From Streptomyces bungoensis (GTDB taxonomy: Bacteria; Actinomycetota; Actinomycetes; Streptomycetales; Streptomycetaceae), in the NCBI RefSeq assembly GCF_001514215.1, contig NZ_KQ948869.1, positions 66,411-130,410 of the forward strand: a DNA stretch of 64,000 bases, read 5' to 3'. Below the pieces are notes generated by a model. It ran no database searches. It was not told the origin of the DNA and worked only from the letters and a program-made list of their open reading frames with translations. Shown here piece after piece: positions 33,292-41,642 of this stretch. A program made the translations under genes and the position numbers. The first letter of the stretch is position 1. Each line of letters starts with the position of its first letter.

Positions 33292-34164
33292 CTACGGCAG
33301 CTTCACGAACGGCGCCAGGAACGCGCGGGCGCCCGGGGTGTCCAGGCGGTACGACACGTTCGTCGCGTAGCACGGGCCGTCGCCGGTGATCGTGGTGGCC
33401 GCGAGCACGTTCCGGCCGCCGATCACGGCGAAGTTGGGGCCGCCGGAGTCGCCGTAGCAGGCGCCGCCGTTGCCCTGGGGCGCGGTCATCCCCAGGCGCA
33501 CCCACGCGTCGTTGAGGGCGTTGTAGGTGACGGGTGCCTTCATGCGGACACCGCCGCCGGGGTGGGTCTGGCCGCCGGGGCCGCGCTGGGCCTCCTGAGT
33601 GCCGTATCCCGCGACGAACCAGTCGGTCGAGTTCAGCCCCTGCGGCCCGAGCGCGCCGAGCTGGTCGGCGGTCGGCAGCGTGGCCGGGGTGAAGGTCCAG
33701 CGGGCCTTGACCTGGGTCGCGGGCAGCTCGATCACCGAGATGTCGTGGGGGTCGGACGAGGGCCCGGGGTAGTCGGGATGGCTGTGGGCGGTGCCCTGAA
33801 CGGCGACGGCGCTCGCCTGCGCGGCCGGATCGCCGGGGTACTTCTTGGCGGCGGCGTCGAGACCGGCCTGCACGTCCTGGTCCAGCGACACGTAGAACTT
33901 CACGTTGTCGGGCCAGTCGGTGGTGCAGTGCGCCGCGGTCAGGAACGTGTCCGCGTCGATCATGGTTCCGGAGCAGACCCAGTCGACCCGGTCGGGCGTC
34001 GTGGGATCGCCGTCGTTGTCCCAGGTCGCGATGAGCGCGCCGACCTCGGTGCGCTCGGGTGCGGGCGTCGCGTTGTACGAGTTGATGGCCGAGGACGGCA
34101 GCGCGGTGGCGAGTACGGCGGCACAGGCCGCGGCGGTGACGGCGGAGGCGCGTAGGACGGTCAA
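33292..34164 (-). CDS. Secreted trypsin-like S1 serine protease, 290 aa, TTG start
   Basis: Signal peptide (MTVLRASAVTAAACAAVLATALPSSA) followed by an S1 domain with the triad His79 (FLTAAHC), Asp141 (DPHDISVIEL) and Ser240 (GACYGDSGGPNF). Cysteines flank His79 and Ser240 as in chymotrypsin-like enzymes. The only initiation codon at the signal peptide is TTG 34164, with GAAGGG 6 bases upstream, so translation may be modest. No prodomain is evident. It lies between the two tRNA-like repeats, beside an extracytoplasmic thioredoxin-fold lipoprotein. Confidence 0.9.
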   Translation of the reverse strand: MTVLRASAVTAAACAAVLATALPSSAINSYNATPAPERTEVGALIATWDNDGDPTTPDRVDWVCSGTMIDADTFLTAAHCTTDWPDNVKFYVSLDQDVQAGLDAAAKKYPGDPAAQASAVAVQGTAHSHPDYPGPSSDPHDISVIELPATQVKARWTFTPATLPTADQLGALGPQGLNSTDWFVAGYGTQEAQRGPGGQTHPGGGVRMKAPVTYNALNDAWVRLGMTAPQGNGGACYGDSGGPNFAVIGGRNVLAATTITGDGPCYATNVSYRLDTPGARAFLAPFVKLP

Positions 34165-34341
34165 GAGAAACCCTTCTACCGAGGGAACGGGTGTTCTCCT
34201 GTGGGGGGGGTGGAGCAGCGCCAGTGAAGCGCCTGCGGGACCACCGCGACAAGAGCACGCCCGCCCTTCCAGGGTTTTCCCTCTGTGGGCACGCCGGCTG
34301 ACGGCCCGGCACGCGAAGAGGGGGGCTCGGCCGGAGTTCGG

Positions 34342-34523
<182 letters not shown>

Positions 34524-34640
34524 CGACCGCAGGGGAACGGCGCCCGCGGAGGCCGGGCCGACCCGTGCTCTCCGGGCCCGAGTGGGCTTCGCGCCGCCGG
34601 ATGAGCGGGCGCTGTCAGTGCCGGCTGCGAGGCTGACGGC

Positions 34641-34913
34641 ATGGACCGTGATGACGAGCAACTGCTGCGCGGCCGGGTCTACGGCGCCGACCACGAGCAC
34701 CCGGGCCCCGTGGCGGGCCGGCGCTATGCCGAACTGGTCGGCGGGCCGCTGGACGGCCTTCTGCTGGACATCACCGGCTGGACGCGGGACGAGATACGCA
34801 CCGGTGTCGCTCTGCCCACGGAGCTGGGGCGGTTCGGCGCCGGCGGCCGGGCGATGTACGGCCCGCGCCGCGGTGACCTGGGCCGCTTCGACTGGGGCGG
34901 CGACATCCGATGA
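34641..34913 (+). CDS. Small conserved actinobacterial-type hypothetical protein, 90 aa
   Basis: The product (MDRDDEQLLRGRVYGADHEHPGPVAGRRYAELVGG...) has a middle block YAELVGGPLDGLLLDITGWTRDEIRTGVALPTELGRFGAGGRAMYGPRRGD that looks like a conserved single domain, acidic at the start and with GG-rich turns; no signal peptide or membrane segment. No strong ribosome binding site precedes ATG 34641 (GCGAGGCTGACGGC). Similar short proteins are common in streptomycetes without assigned function. It is the first gene after tRNA-like copy 2. Confidence 0.7.
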   Translation: MDRDDEQLLRGRVYGADHEHPGPVAGRRYAELVGGPLDGLLLDITGWTRDEIRTGVALPTELGRFGAGGRAMYGPRRGDLGRFDWGGDIR

Positions 34914-35053
34914 CGGGCTGCCGGCTGGTCGGCGCGCCTCAGGCGGGTGAACGTCCGCCCGGCGCCGCGCCTGCCGCCCCGGGCCGGTGGACCGACGTTC
35001 TGCGGGATCAGTCCCCCATCGGTCCCACGGCTGCGGACACGCATCCGCCACGG

Positions 35054-35404
35054 TCACGCCGGTGCGGCCGCGTGCTCGTCGGACGGCCCCGCGCGCTGGG
35101 CTTCGTCCTGCGCGAGCAGGGACAGGAGTGAGGCCACCGTCACGCCGAGGCTGGCTTCGGCGGGATGGCGAAGGGTCTTCGCGGGGTCGATCCGGTAGGT
35201 GTTGCCGCGTCCCTCCCGGGTGTGCGAGAGGTAACCGTCCTGCTCCAGGTCGGCGATGATCTTCTGCACTGCGCGTTCGGTGAGGCGGCAGTGCGCGGCG
35301 ATGTCCCTGATCCGTGCGTTCTGGTTGTCCGCGATGGCAGCCAGTACACGGGCGTGGTTCGTCAGGAAAGTCCATCCGTTGTGTGGCTCGGGCACTCCAT
35401 CCAT
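35054..35404 (-). CDS. Small winged-helix regulator, 116 aa (homologue of 58787-59125)
   Basis: The protein is little more than a MarR/ArsR-like winged helix: WTFLTNHARVLAAIADNQNARIRDIAAHCRLTERAVQKIIADLEQDGYLSHTREGRGNTYRIDPAKTLRHPAEA (residues 11-84). It shares the WTFLTNHARVL opening, the TERAVQ.I.ADLE..GYL recognition region and the LRHP.EA end with the regulator at 58787-59125. It is divergent from a STAS-domain gene, across a 129-base region with a TTTCG-type half-site and TTGACG box. Probably controls itself and that neighbour (inference). Confidence 0.85.
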   Translation of the reverse strand: MDGVPEPHNGWTFLTNHARVLAAIADNQNARIRDIAAHCRLTERAVQKIIADLEQDGYLSHTREGRGNTYRIDPAKTLRHPAEASLGVTVASLLSLLAQDEAQRAGPSDEHAAAPA

Positions 35405-35443
35405 GCCGCGAGTTTACCGACCTGGTGTTCACGCACTCAAAAA

Positions 35444-35475
35444 CACGTACTACATTTCGTGCATCAGTTGACGTG
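35444..35475 (+). promoter_or_regulatory. Putative promoter/operator of the STAS gene
   Basis: CACG and CGTG flank TACTACATTT, and ATTTCGTG is followed six bases later by TTGACGTG. This resembles the promoter of the USP-like gene at 58167 (TTTCGCGTA, then TTGACGTGAA), which also lies near a homologous winged-helix gene. Confidence 0.4.
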
Positions 35476-35533
35476 TGTGGGGTCCCGGGAGGAGCGTCGC
35501 GCCGGGCTTCGCCAGGACATGAGGGAGTGAGCC

Positions 35534-36016
35534 ATGCATGACCCCTACCCGCAGGCGCCGTCCCTCAGGAGGCCGGGCCGTCCCGGCCGGGCCGGCGACG
35601 GCGGCCCGGTGAAGCGGCAGTCGCCGAATCGGGCCGCCGCGTCGTACACCACCCAGGGCGACCGGATCCGTGTGACGGTCCGAGGGGAACTCGACTTCCG
35701 CTCGGGAGACCGGCTCCGTGACGACCTGTGCGCAGCGCTGGCCGGCTCCACGCGTGGACTGGACCTGGACCTGGGCGGGCTGGACTTCTGCGACTGCTCC
35801 GGCCTGAACGTCCTCCTCGACCTCCGGCGAGTCGCCCTGGACCAGAAAAAGACCGTCGTCATCCGCACCAGCAACCCGATGATCGACAGGCTGCTCACTC
35901 TCCTCGGGGCACAGGGGCTGTTCGCCTCCCCGCGACCGGAGCGCGCAGAGCGGGTCACCGTGCGCCTGCGCTCCCCGAAGGCGAGCACCCGCGTCCTCAC
36001 GCCGGGGCGAACCTGA
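35534..36016 (+). CDS. STAS-domain anti-sigma factor antagonist, 160 aa
   Basis: A single STAS domain with DRIRVTVRGELDFRSGDRLRDDLCAALAGSTRGLDLDLGGLDFCDCSGLNVLLDLRRVALDQKKTVVIRTSNPMIDRLLTLLG (residues 43-125). The phosphorylatable serine should be the one in DCSGLNVLL. An N-terminal 40-residue Pro/Arg-rich extension and a C-terminal basic tail are variable. ATG 35534 follows GAGGGAGTGAGCC. Such proteins free a sigma factor by binding its anti-sigma kinase; the large phosphatase at 29.6-31.8 kb is a candidate partner. Divergent from a winged-helix regulator. Confidence 0.88.
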   Translation: MHDPYPQAPSLRRPGRPGRAGDGGPVKRQSPNRAAASYTTQGDRIRVTVRGELDFRSGDRLRDDLCAALAGSTRGLDLDLGGLDFCDCSGLNVLLDLRRVALDQKKTVVIRTSNPMIDRLLTLLGAQGLFASPRPERAERVTVRLRSPKASTRVLTPGRT

Positions 36017-36215
36017 CGCGCCGACGCCATGCCCCTTGAGCGGTGCCCGCTGAGGGTCGGCCACCAGTTGGCGCCGCTGTACTGGACGGCGCGCCCCTGG
36101 GCGCCGTCATCCGTTCGGTGGCCTTCCCGCGGCGCACAGGGGTGGCTGCGGGTGCGCGGGCACCGCCGTCCGGAGACGCTCGGAGCGACGGGCTTCGGGA
36201 CGGACGGCGAGGGCG

Positions 36216-37196
36216 ATGATCGTAACGGTGGTGTCGATGCCGGAGGTGACCATCACCCGCACGGACATCGCCGGGGCCCGGGAACGGATGGGCGTGGACT
36301 CCTTCCTGCTCGTCGACATCGAGCTGCCGCTGGACGCGCCGAGGCAGCAGACACCGCTTGCCGCCCGGCTGGGCCTCGACGTCGACGCCGGGGAACTGGA
36401 CTGGTTCGGGAGGCAGGACGAGCCCGCGCGGGCCGACTTCCTGGGGGACCGGGCCGGTTTCGTGGTGCCGGTGGTGCACGAGGACGAGATCACTCACGTC
36501 CACGCGGTGGTCACGGAACGGTTCCTGGCCACCGCGCACCGCGGCCAGGCGGGCCTCGCCCAGAAGATCGCCGAGGGGCTGCGGCACGAGCGGCCGTCCG
36601 ACACCGTGACGATGCTCTTCCTGGTGCTCCAGGAGGCCCTGGGGACCTTCCGCCTGGCCGCCGTGCAGGCTCTGCTGCGGACCGAGGAACTCGAGGACGA
36701 CATGTTCGAGGACCGCAAGAGCCAGCAGCTCCACTACCTGGCGCAGCTGCGACGGCGCTCGGCCCAACTGCACCACGCCCTGCTGCCGTACCTCCAGGTG
36801 ACCGACGCGATTCTCACCCGGCGGATGATGAACCCGTCCTTCCCCGAGGAACGGCAACGCTGCGCCCGGGAGTTCCAGACCGCCGGGCGGCTGGTGCTGG
36901 CCGACATCGAATCGCTTCAGGATGCCACCCGCCGGGCCTTCGCCAGCTACTCCTCGCTCGTCGCGGGCGAGCAGAACGGTGTGATCAACCGGCTGGCGAT
37001 CGTGTCGGTGATCTTCCTGCCGCTGTCGTTCCTCACCGGGTTCTTCGGTATGAACTTCACGTTCCTGACGGACAAACTGGAGACCAGGGACGAGTTCTGG
37101 CTGCTCGCCATCGGACTGCAGGCCATCGTCCTGCTGGGTTCCCTCTACGTACTGCGCCGCACCCGCGTCTGGCGCCGGCTGCTGGACGAGGACTAG
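36216..37196 (+). CDS. corA: CorA-family divalent cation transporter, 326 aa (first of two)
   Basis: A large N-terminal cytoplasmic alpha/beta domain is followed by a long helix and two C-terminal transmembrane helices with the signature FFGMNF (about residue 281), the GMN selectivity loop of CorA Mg2+/Co2+ channels. The loop after GMN (TFLTDKLETRDEFW) is acidic as usual. ATG 36216 follows GGCGAGGGCG; ATG 37... is not needed, but ATG 36237 is an alternative 7 residues downstream. The next CorA gene starts directly after this stop codon. Confidence 0.88.
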   Translation: MIVTVVSMPEVTITRTDIAGARERMGVDSFLLVDIELPLDAPRQQTPLAARLGLDVDAGELDWFGRQDEPARADFLGDRAGFVVPVVHEDEITHVHAVVTERFLATAHRGQAGLAQKIAEGLRHERPSDTVTMLFLVLQEALGTFRLAAVQALLRTEELEDDMFEDRKSQQLHYLAQLRRRSAQLHHALLPYLQVTDAILTRRMMNPSFPEERQRCAREFQTAGRLVLADIESLQDATRRAFASYSSLVAGEQNGVINRLAIVSVIFLPLSFLTGFFGMNFTFLTDKLETRDEFWLLAIGLQAIVLLGSLYVLRRTRVWRRLLDED

Positions 37197-38240
37197 GTGC
37201 CCTTCACCCGCGGGGGCATGAAACGCGCTGGCGGAAGCATCCGAAGGGGCATGGAGTGCGTGGTCTATCAGGAGCGGACGGGTGAATGTGAGCGGATCGA
37301 CTGCCGGCAGGCGGACGCGGGATACCAGGTCACCCTGGACCGCTTGGCGGGCTTGAAGCCGGACGAGTTCGCCTGGATCCGCATGGACGAGCCCCGCCAG
37401 GAGGAGGTGCAGCGGCTGGGTGAGCACCTCGAGCTGCACCCTCTGGCCGTCGAGGACGCGGTCCAGGCCCATCAGCGGCCGAAGCAGGAGCACTACGGCG
37501 ACGTGCTGGCGGTCGCGGTGAAGACGCTGTGGTTCGTGGAGAGGACCGCGGACGTGGAGACCGGCGAGGTGATGATCTTCCTCGGCCCGTCCTTCGCGCT
37601 GACCGTACGGCACGGAGCGGACGACCCCACGGTGGAGGCCGCGCGCCGGCTCGCGGAACAGCCGGACATGGCACGGCTCGGGCCGGTCGCCGTCCTGCAC
37701 GCGGTCACCGACGCGATCGTCGACGCCTACGCCGAGGCCGCCGCCCAGGTGCGCAGGGACCTGACGGAGCTGGAGCGGTGCGTCTTCTCGCCGTCTCGGG
37801 ACGATCTCACGGAACGGATCTACTCGCTCAAGCGCGAGGTGGTCGAGTTCCGCGACGCCGTCGGGCCGCTGGTGCCGGTCATGCAGCCCTTCACCGCGGC
37901 GCGGAACGGCTGGCCGCGCCAGGTCCTGCCGTACTTCCGCGACGTCACGGACCACCTCACCCGCACCGACACCGAAGTCCGCGCCCTGGACGACCTGCTC
38001 GCCTCCGTCCTGGACGCCCATCTGGCGAAGGTGGGAACGTGGCAGAACGACGACATGCGCCGCATCAGCGCCTGGGCGGCCATCTTCGCCGTTCCCACCA
38101 TGGTCGCCGGGATCTACGGCATGAACTTCTCCCACATGCCCGCCCTGGACTGGCGCTACGGCTACCCGTGCGCCCTCGCCGTGATGGCCCTCGGCGCGGG
38201 AGTGCTGTACCGCGCCTTCCGTCGCAAGGGGTGGCTGTGA
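37197..38240 (+). CDS. corA: CorA-family divalent cation transporter, about 347 aa (second of two)
   Basis: Again a cytoplasmic funnel domain (VYQERTGECERIDC...LAVEDAVQAHQRPKQEHYGDVLAVAVKTLWF), a long pore-lining helix and two terminal membrane helices with the signature IYGMNFSHMP (GMN about residue 314). This one has the fuller CorA layout, including the RPKxEHYGD motif absent from its neighbour. GTG 37197 directly follows the TAG of the first gene and GAGG lies 6 bases before it; the conserved part begins only at Met19 (37251), so a shorter form is possible. The pair could form separate or mixed pentamers. Confidence 0.88.
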   Translation: MPFTRGGMKRAGGSIRRGMECVVYQERTGECERIDCRQADAGYQVTLDRLAGLKPDEFAWIRMDEPRQEEVQRLGEHLELHPLAVEDAVQAHQRPKQEHYGDVLAVAVKTLWFVERTADVETGEVMIFLGPSFALTVRHGADDPTVEAARRLAEQPDMARLGPVAVLHAVTDAIVDAYAEAAAQVRRDLTELERCVFSPSRDDLTERIYSLKREVVEFRDAVGPLVPVMQPFTAARNGWPRQVLPYFRDVTDHLTRTDTEVRALDDLLASVLDAHLAKVGTWQNDDMRRISAWAAIFAVPTMVAGIYGMNFSHMPALDWRYGYPCALAVMALGAGVLYRAFRRKGWL

Positions 38241-38433
38241 CCGTGTGAGGGACGGCGATCGCAGGCTCATCTCTCCCAGGGGGCCGGTAGCGCAAGGTGA
38301 AGCATGTCACCGTCTGCCGGCGTTGGCCCGTACTCACCTGACGGGTAGGTTCCAGCGATCACGGGGAAGGACGTCGTAACTCCCCCGAGCGCAGATCCCC
38401 CTTTCGCACCCTCCCTGACGAGAGATACAGGAC

Positions 38434-39990
38434 ATGTCTGCTCAAGAACGCTCACACCACCCTCCCCGCCGCCTCGGCGTCGTGGCCGAGTCCGTCTCCG
38501 GGGAGACGCGGGTCGCGGCGACACCGGCGACGGTACGACTGCTGCTGGGCCTCGGTTACGACGTCGTCGTCGAGTCCGGGGCCGGTGAGGCCTCCGGCTT
38601 CGGTGACCATGCCTACGCCGAGGCCGGCGCGGGCATCGGCGAGGCCTGGGACGCGGATGTCGTCCTGAAGGTGAACGCCCCCTCCACCGCGGAGATCCGC
38701 CGGATGCGGAGGGGCGCGGCAGTGGTCGCCCTGCTGGCCCCGGCGCAGAAGCCCGAGCTGCTCCAGGCGCTCGCCGACGCCGGAGTGACCGCCCTGGCGC
38801 TGGACGCGGTGCCGCGCATCTCGCGGGCGCAGTCGATGGATGTCCTGTCCTCGATGGCGAACATCGCCGGCTACCGCGCGGTCATCGAGGCCGCGCACGT
38901 CTTCGGACGGTTCTTCACCGGCCAGGTCACCGCCGCGGGCAAGGTGCCGCCGGCGAAGGTGCTGGTGGCCGGCGCGGGTGTGGCCGGTCTCGCGGCGATC
39001 GGCGCCGCTTCCAGCCTCGGCGCGATCGTGCGTGCCACCGACCCGCGGCCCGAGGTCGCGGACCAGGTGAAGTCGCTGGGCGGCGAGTACCTCCCCGTGC
39101 ACGTCGCCCAGGAGACGAGCACCGACGGCTACGCCAAGGCGACCTCCGCCGACTACGACCGCGCCGCCGCCGAGCTGTACCACGAGCAGGCCCAGGACGT
39201 GGACATCGTGATCACCACCGCGCTGATCCCGGGCCGGCCGGCGCCGCGCCTGCTGACGGCCGAGGACGTGGCCGTGATGAAGCCGGGCAGCGTCGTCGTC
39301 GACATGGCGGCCGCTATGGGCGGCAACGTCGAGGGCACCGTGCCGGGGCGGACGGTGGTGACCGACAACGGCGTCACCATCATCGGCTACACCGACCTGG
39401 CCTCGCGGCTCCCGGCACAGGCCTCGCAGCTGTTCGGCACCAACCTGGTGAACCTGCTGAAGCTGCTCACTCCCGGCAAGGACGGGCAGCTGACGATCGA
39501 CTTCGACGACGCCGTGCAGCGGGCGGTGACCGTGGTGCGCGACGGTGACGTCACCTGGCCGCCCCCGCCCGTCGCGGTCTCCGCCGCGCCCGCCGCGCAG
39601 CCCGCGGCCGCACCCGCGACGCCCGAACCGAAGCAGCCGAAGCTGACACCGGCGCGCCGCTTCGGCCTGATCGGGCTCGGAATGCTCGCGATGTTCCTGC
39701 TGGTGGCCTTCGCCCCCGCGCAACTCGCGGGCAACTTCACCGTGTTCGCGCTGGCGGTGGTGATCGGCTACTACGTCATCGGCAAGGTGCACCATGCGCT
39801 GCACACGCCCCTGATGTCGGTGACCAACGCGATCTCCGGGATCGTCGTGATCGGCGCCCTGCTGCAGATCGGGCACGAGAGCTGGATCGTCACCACGCTG
39901 TCCTTCGTGGCGATCCTGCTGACGAGCGTCAACATCTTCGGAGGTTTCGCCGTCACCCGCCGCATGCTGTCCATGTTCTCGAAAGGCTGA
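38434..39990 (+). CDS. pntA: NAD(P)+ transhydrogenase subunit alpha
   Basis: The proton-translocating transhydrogenase alpha chain, 518 aa, with the fused alpha1 + alpha2 arrangement. The NAD(H)-binding AlaDH/PNT domain covers residues 1-380 (RLGVVAESVSGETRVAATPATV, VLVAGAGVAGLAAIGAASSLGAIVRATDPR, VVDMAAAMGGNVEGT), then a Pro/Ala linker and about four transmembrane helices (FGLIGLGMLAMFLLVAFAPAQL to NIFGGFAVTRRMLSMF). ATG 38434 has only a weak site (AGATACAGGAC). It transfers hydride from NADH to NADP+ with the beta subunit encoded 6 bases downstream. Confidence 0.96.
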   Translation: MSAQERSHHPPRRLGVVAESVSGETRVAATPATVRLLLGLGYDVVVESGAGEASGFGDHAYAEAGAGIGEAWDADVVLKVNAPSTAEIRRMRRGAAVVALLAPAQKPELLQALADAGVTALALDAVPRISRAQSMDVLSSMANIAGYRAVIEAAHVFGRFFTGQVTAAGKVPPAKVLVAGAGVAGLAAIGAASSLGAIVRATDPRPEVADQVKSLGGEYLPVHVAQETSTDGYAKATSADYDRAAAELYHEQAQDVDIVITTALIPGRPAPRLLTAEDVAVMKPGSVVVDMAAAMGGNVEGTVPGRTVVTDNGVTIIGYTDLASRLPAQASQLFGTNLVNLLKLLTPGKDGQLTIDFDDAVQRAVTVVRDGDVTWPPPPVAVSAAPAAQPAAAPATPEPKQPKLTPARRFGLIGLGMLAMFLLVAFAPAQLAGNFTVFALAVVIGYYVIGKVHHALHTPLMSVTNAISGIVVIGALLQIGHESWIVTTLSFVAILLTSVNIFGGFAVTRRMLSMFSKG

Positions 39991-39996
39991 GCCGAG

Positions 39997-41442
39997 ATGA
40001 CCTCCCTGACAGCCTCCCACGCGGCCGACCTGGTCGCCGCCCTGCTGTTCATCCTCAGCCTGGCCGGCCTGTCCCAGCACCGCACCTCCCGCGCCGGTGT
40101 CGTCTACGGCATCGCCGGCATGGCCCTCGCCCTGGTCGCCACGGTGGTCGTGGCGGCGCAGAGCATCACCGCCGGAGCGGTCGCGCTGATCGTGCTGGCC
40201 ATGGTGCTCGGCGCGGCGATGGGCCTGTGGCGGGCCCGCCGGGTCGAGATGACGCAGATGCCCGAACTGATCGCCGTCCTGCACAGCTTCGTCGGCCTCG
40301 CCGCGGTGCTGGTGGGCTGGAACAGCTACCTGGAGGTGGAGTCCCACGGCACGGCGCAGACCCGGATCGGCGCCGACCTGCTGGGCATCCACCACGCCGA
40401 GGTGTTCATCGGGATCTTCATCGGGGCGGTCACGTTCACCGGCTCGATCGTCGCGTTCCTGAAGCTCTCGGCGCGCATCAAGTCCCGTCCGCTGATGCTG
40501 CCGGGCAAGAACGCGCTGAACGTCGGCGCGCTCGCGGCGTTCGTCGCGCTGACCGTCTGGTTCACGATCAGCCCGGACCTGGCCCTGATGATCGCGGTCA
40601 CCGTGCTGGCGCTGGCGCTCGGCTGGCACCTGGTCGCCTCGATCGGCGGCGGCGACATGCCGGTCGTCGTCTCCATGCTGAACAGCTACTCGGGATGGGC
40701 GGCCGCCGCGGCCGGCTTCCTGCTCGACAACAACCTGCTCATCGTCACCGGCGCGCTGGTGGGCTCCTCCGGCGCCTACCTGTCGTACATCATGTGCAAG
40801 GCGATGAACCGCTCCTTCCTCTCCGTCATCGCGGGCGGGTTCGGCATCGAGGCGCCGTCCGGCGGCGAGGAGGACCACGGCGAGCACCGCGAGGTGCGGG
40901 CCGCGGAGGCGGCCGAGATGCTCGCCCAGGCCCGATCGGTGGTCATCACGCCCGGCTACGGCATGGCCGTCGCCCAGGCCCAGCACCCGGTCGCGGAGCT
41001 GACGCGGCACCTGCGCGAGCGGGGTGTCGAGGTCCGCTTCGGCGTCCACCCCGTCGCCGGGCGCCTGCCAGGGCACATGAACGTGCTGCTGGCCGAGGCG
41101 AAGGTGCCCTACGACATCGTCCTGGAGATGGACGAGATCAACGACGACTTCGCCGACACCTCGGTGGTGCTGGTCATCGGCGCGAACGACACCGTCAACC
41201 CCGCCGCGACCGAGGACCCCACCAGCCCGATCGCCGGCATGCCGGTGCTGCGGGTCTGGGAGGCCGAGCAGGTCATCGTCTTCAAGCGCTCCATGGCCTC
41301 CGGCTACGCGGGCGTGCAGAACCCCCTCTTCTTCCGCGAGAACAGCGGCATGCTCTTCGGCGACGCCAAACAGAGCGTGGAGGAGATCCTGCGCGCACTC
41401 GGCACCGACAGCCGACGCGAAGCGGCCACGGCGGCCCGCTAG
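39997..41442 (+). CDS. pntB: NAD(P)+ transhydrogenase subunit beta
   Basis: 481 aa. The N-terminal part holds about eight or nine membrane helices (for example GITAGAVALIVLAMVLGAAMGLW, HAEVFIGIFIGAVTFTGSIVAFLKL), forming the proton channel; the C-terminal ~190 residues are the NADP(H)-binding domain with VVITPGYGMAVAQAQHPVAEL, GVHPVAGRLPGHMNVLLAEAKV, VLVIGANDTVNPAATEDPTSPIAGMPVL and GYAGVQNPLFF. All are highly conserved in the family. Operon with pntA (6-base gap) and closed by a 12-bp hairpin at 41520-41552. The complex supplies NADPH for biosynthesis. Confidence 0.97.
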   Translation: MTSLTASHAADLVAALLFILSLAGLSQHRTSRAGVVYGIAGMALALVATVVVAAQSITAGAVALIVLAMVLGAAMGLWRARRVEMTQMPELIAVLHSFVGLAAVLVGWNSYLEVESHGTAQTRIGADLLGIHHAEVFIGIFIGAVTFTGSIVAFLKLSARIKSRPLMLPGKNALNVGALAAFVALTVWFTISPDLALMIAVTVLALALGWHLVASIGGGDMPVVVSMLNSYSGWAAAAAGFLLDNNLLIVTGALVGSSGAYLSYIMCKAMNRSFLSVIAGGFGIEAPSGGEEDHGEHREVRAAEAAEMLAQARSVVITPGYGMAVAQAQHPVAELTRHLRERGVEVRFGVHPVAGRLPGHMNVLLAEAKVPYDIVLEMDEINDDFADTSVVLVIGANDTVNPAATEDPTSPIAGMPVLRVWEAEQVIVFKRSMASGYAGVQNPLFFRENSGMLFGDAKQSVEEILRALGTDSRREAATAAR

Positions 41443-41519
41443 GCGACGGTGGTCGGCGACTGACAGGACGGTCCCCTTCGGCCGGCCCGAGCCTCGTCGT
41501 CATGCGCGATCGCGCCCTC

Positions 41520-41552
41520 GGCGGCCCGCTGTTCCCTCGTCAGCGGGCCGCC
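41520..41552 (+). terminator. Terminator hairpin after pntAB
   Basis: Perfect 12-bp stem GGCGGCCCGCTG / CAGCGGGCCGCC with a 9-base loop, 78 bases after the pntB stop. Confidence 0.75.
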
Positions 41553-41642
41553 GTCGCGTTCGTTTCGTTGTCGCCTCCGCGGCGGCGGCCGCCGGTGTGG
41601 CGACACGATGCCCGATCCGCCTGCCGACCCTACGGTAGTGGC

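Noticed and set aside
34196..34215. Run of nine G bases before the protease gene
   Set aside because: Could be a phase-variation tract, but it lies upstream of the ribosome binding site and a single tract in GC-rich DNA is weak evidence.
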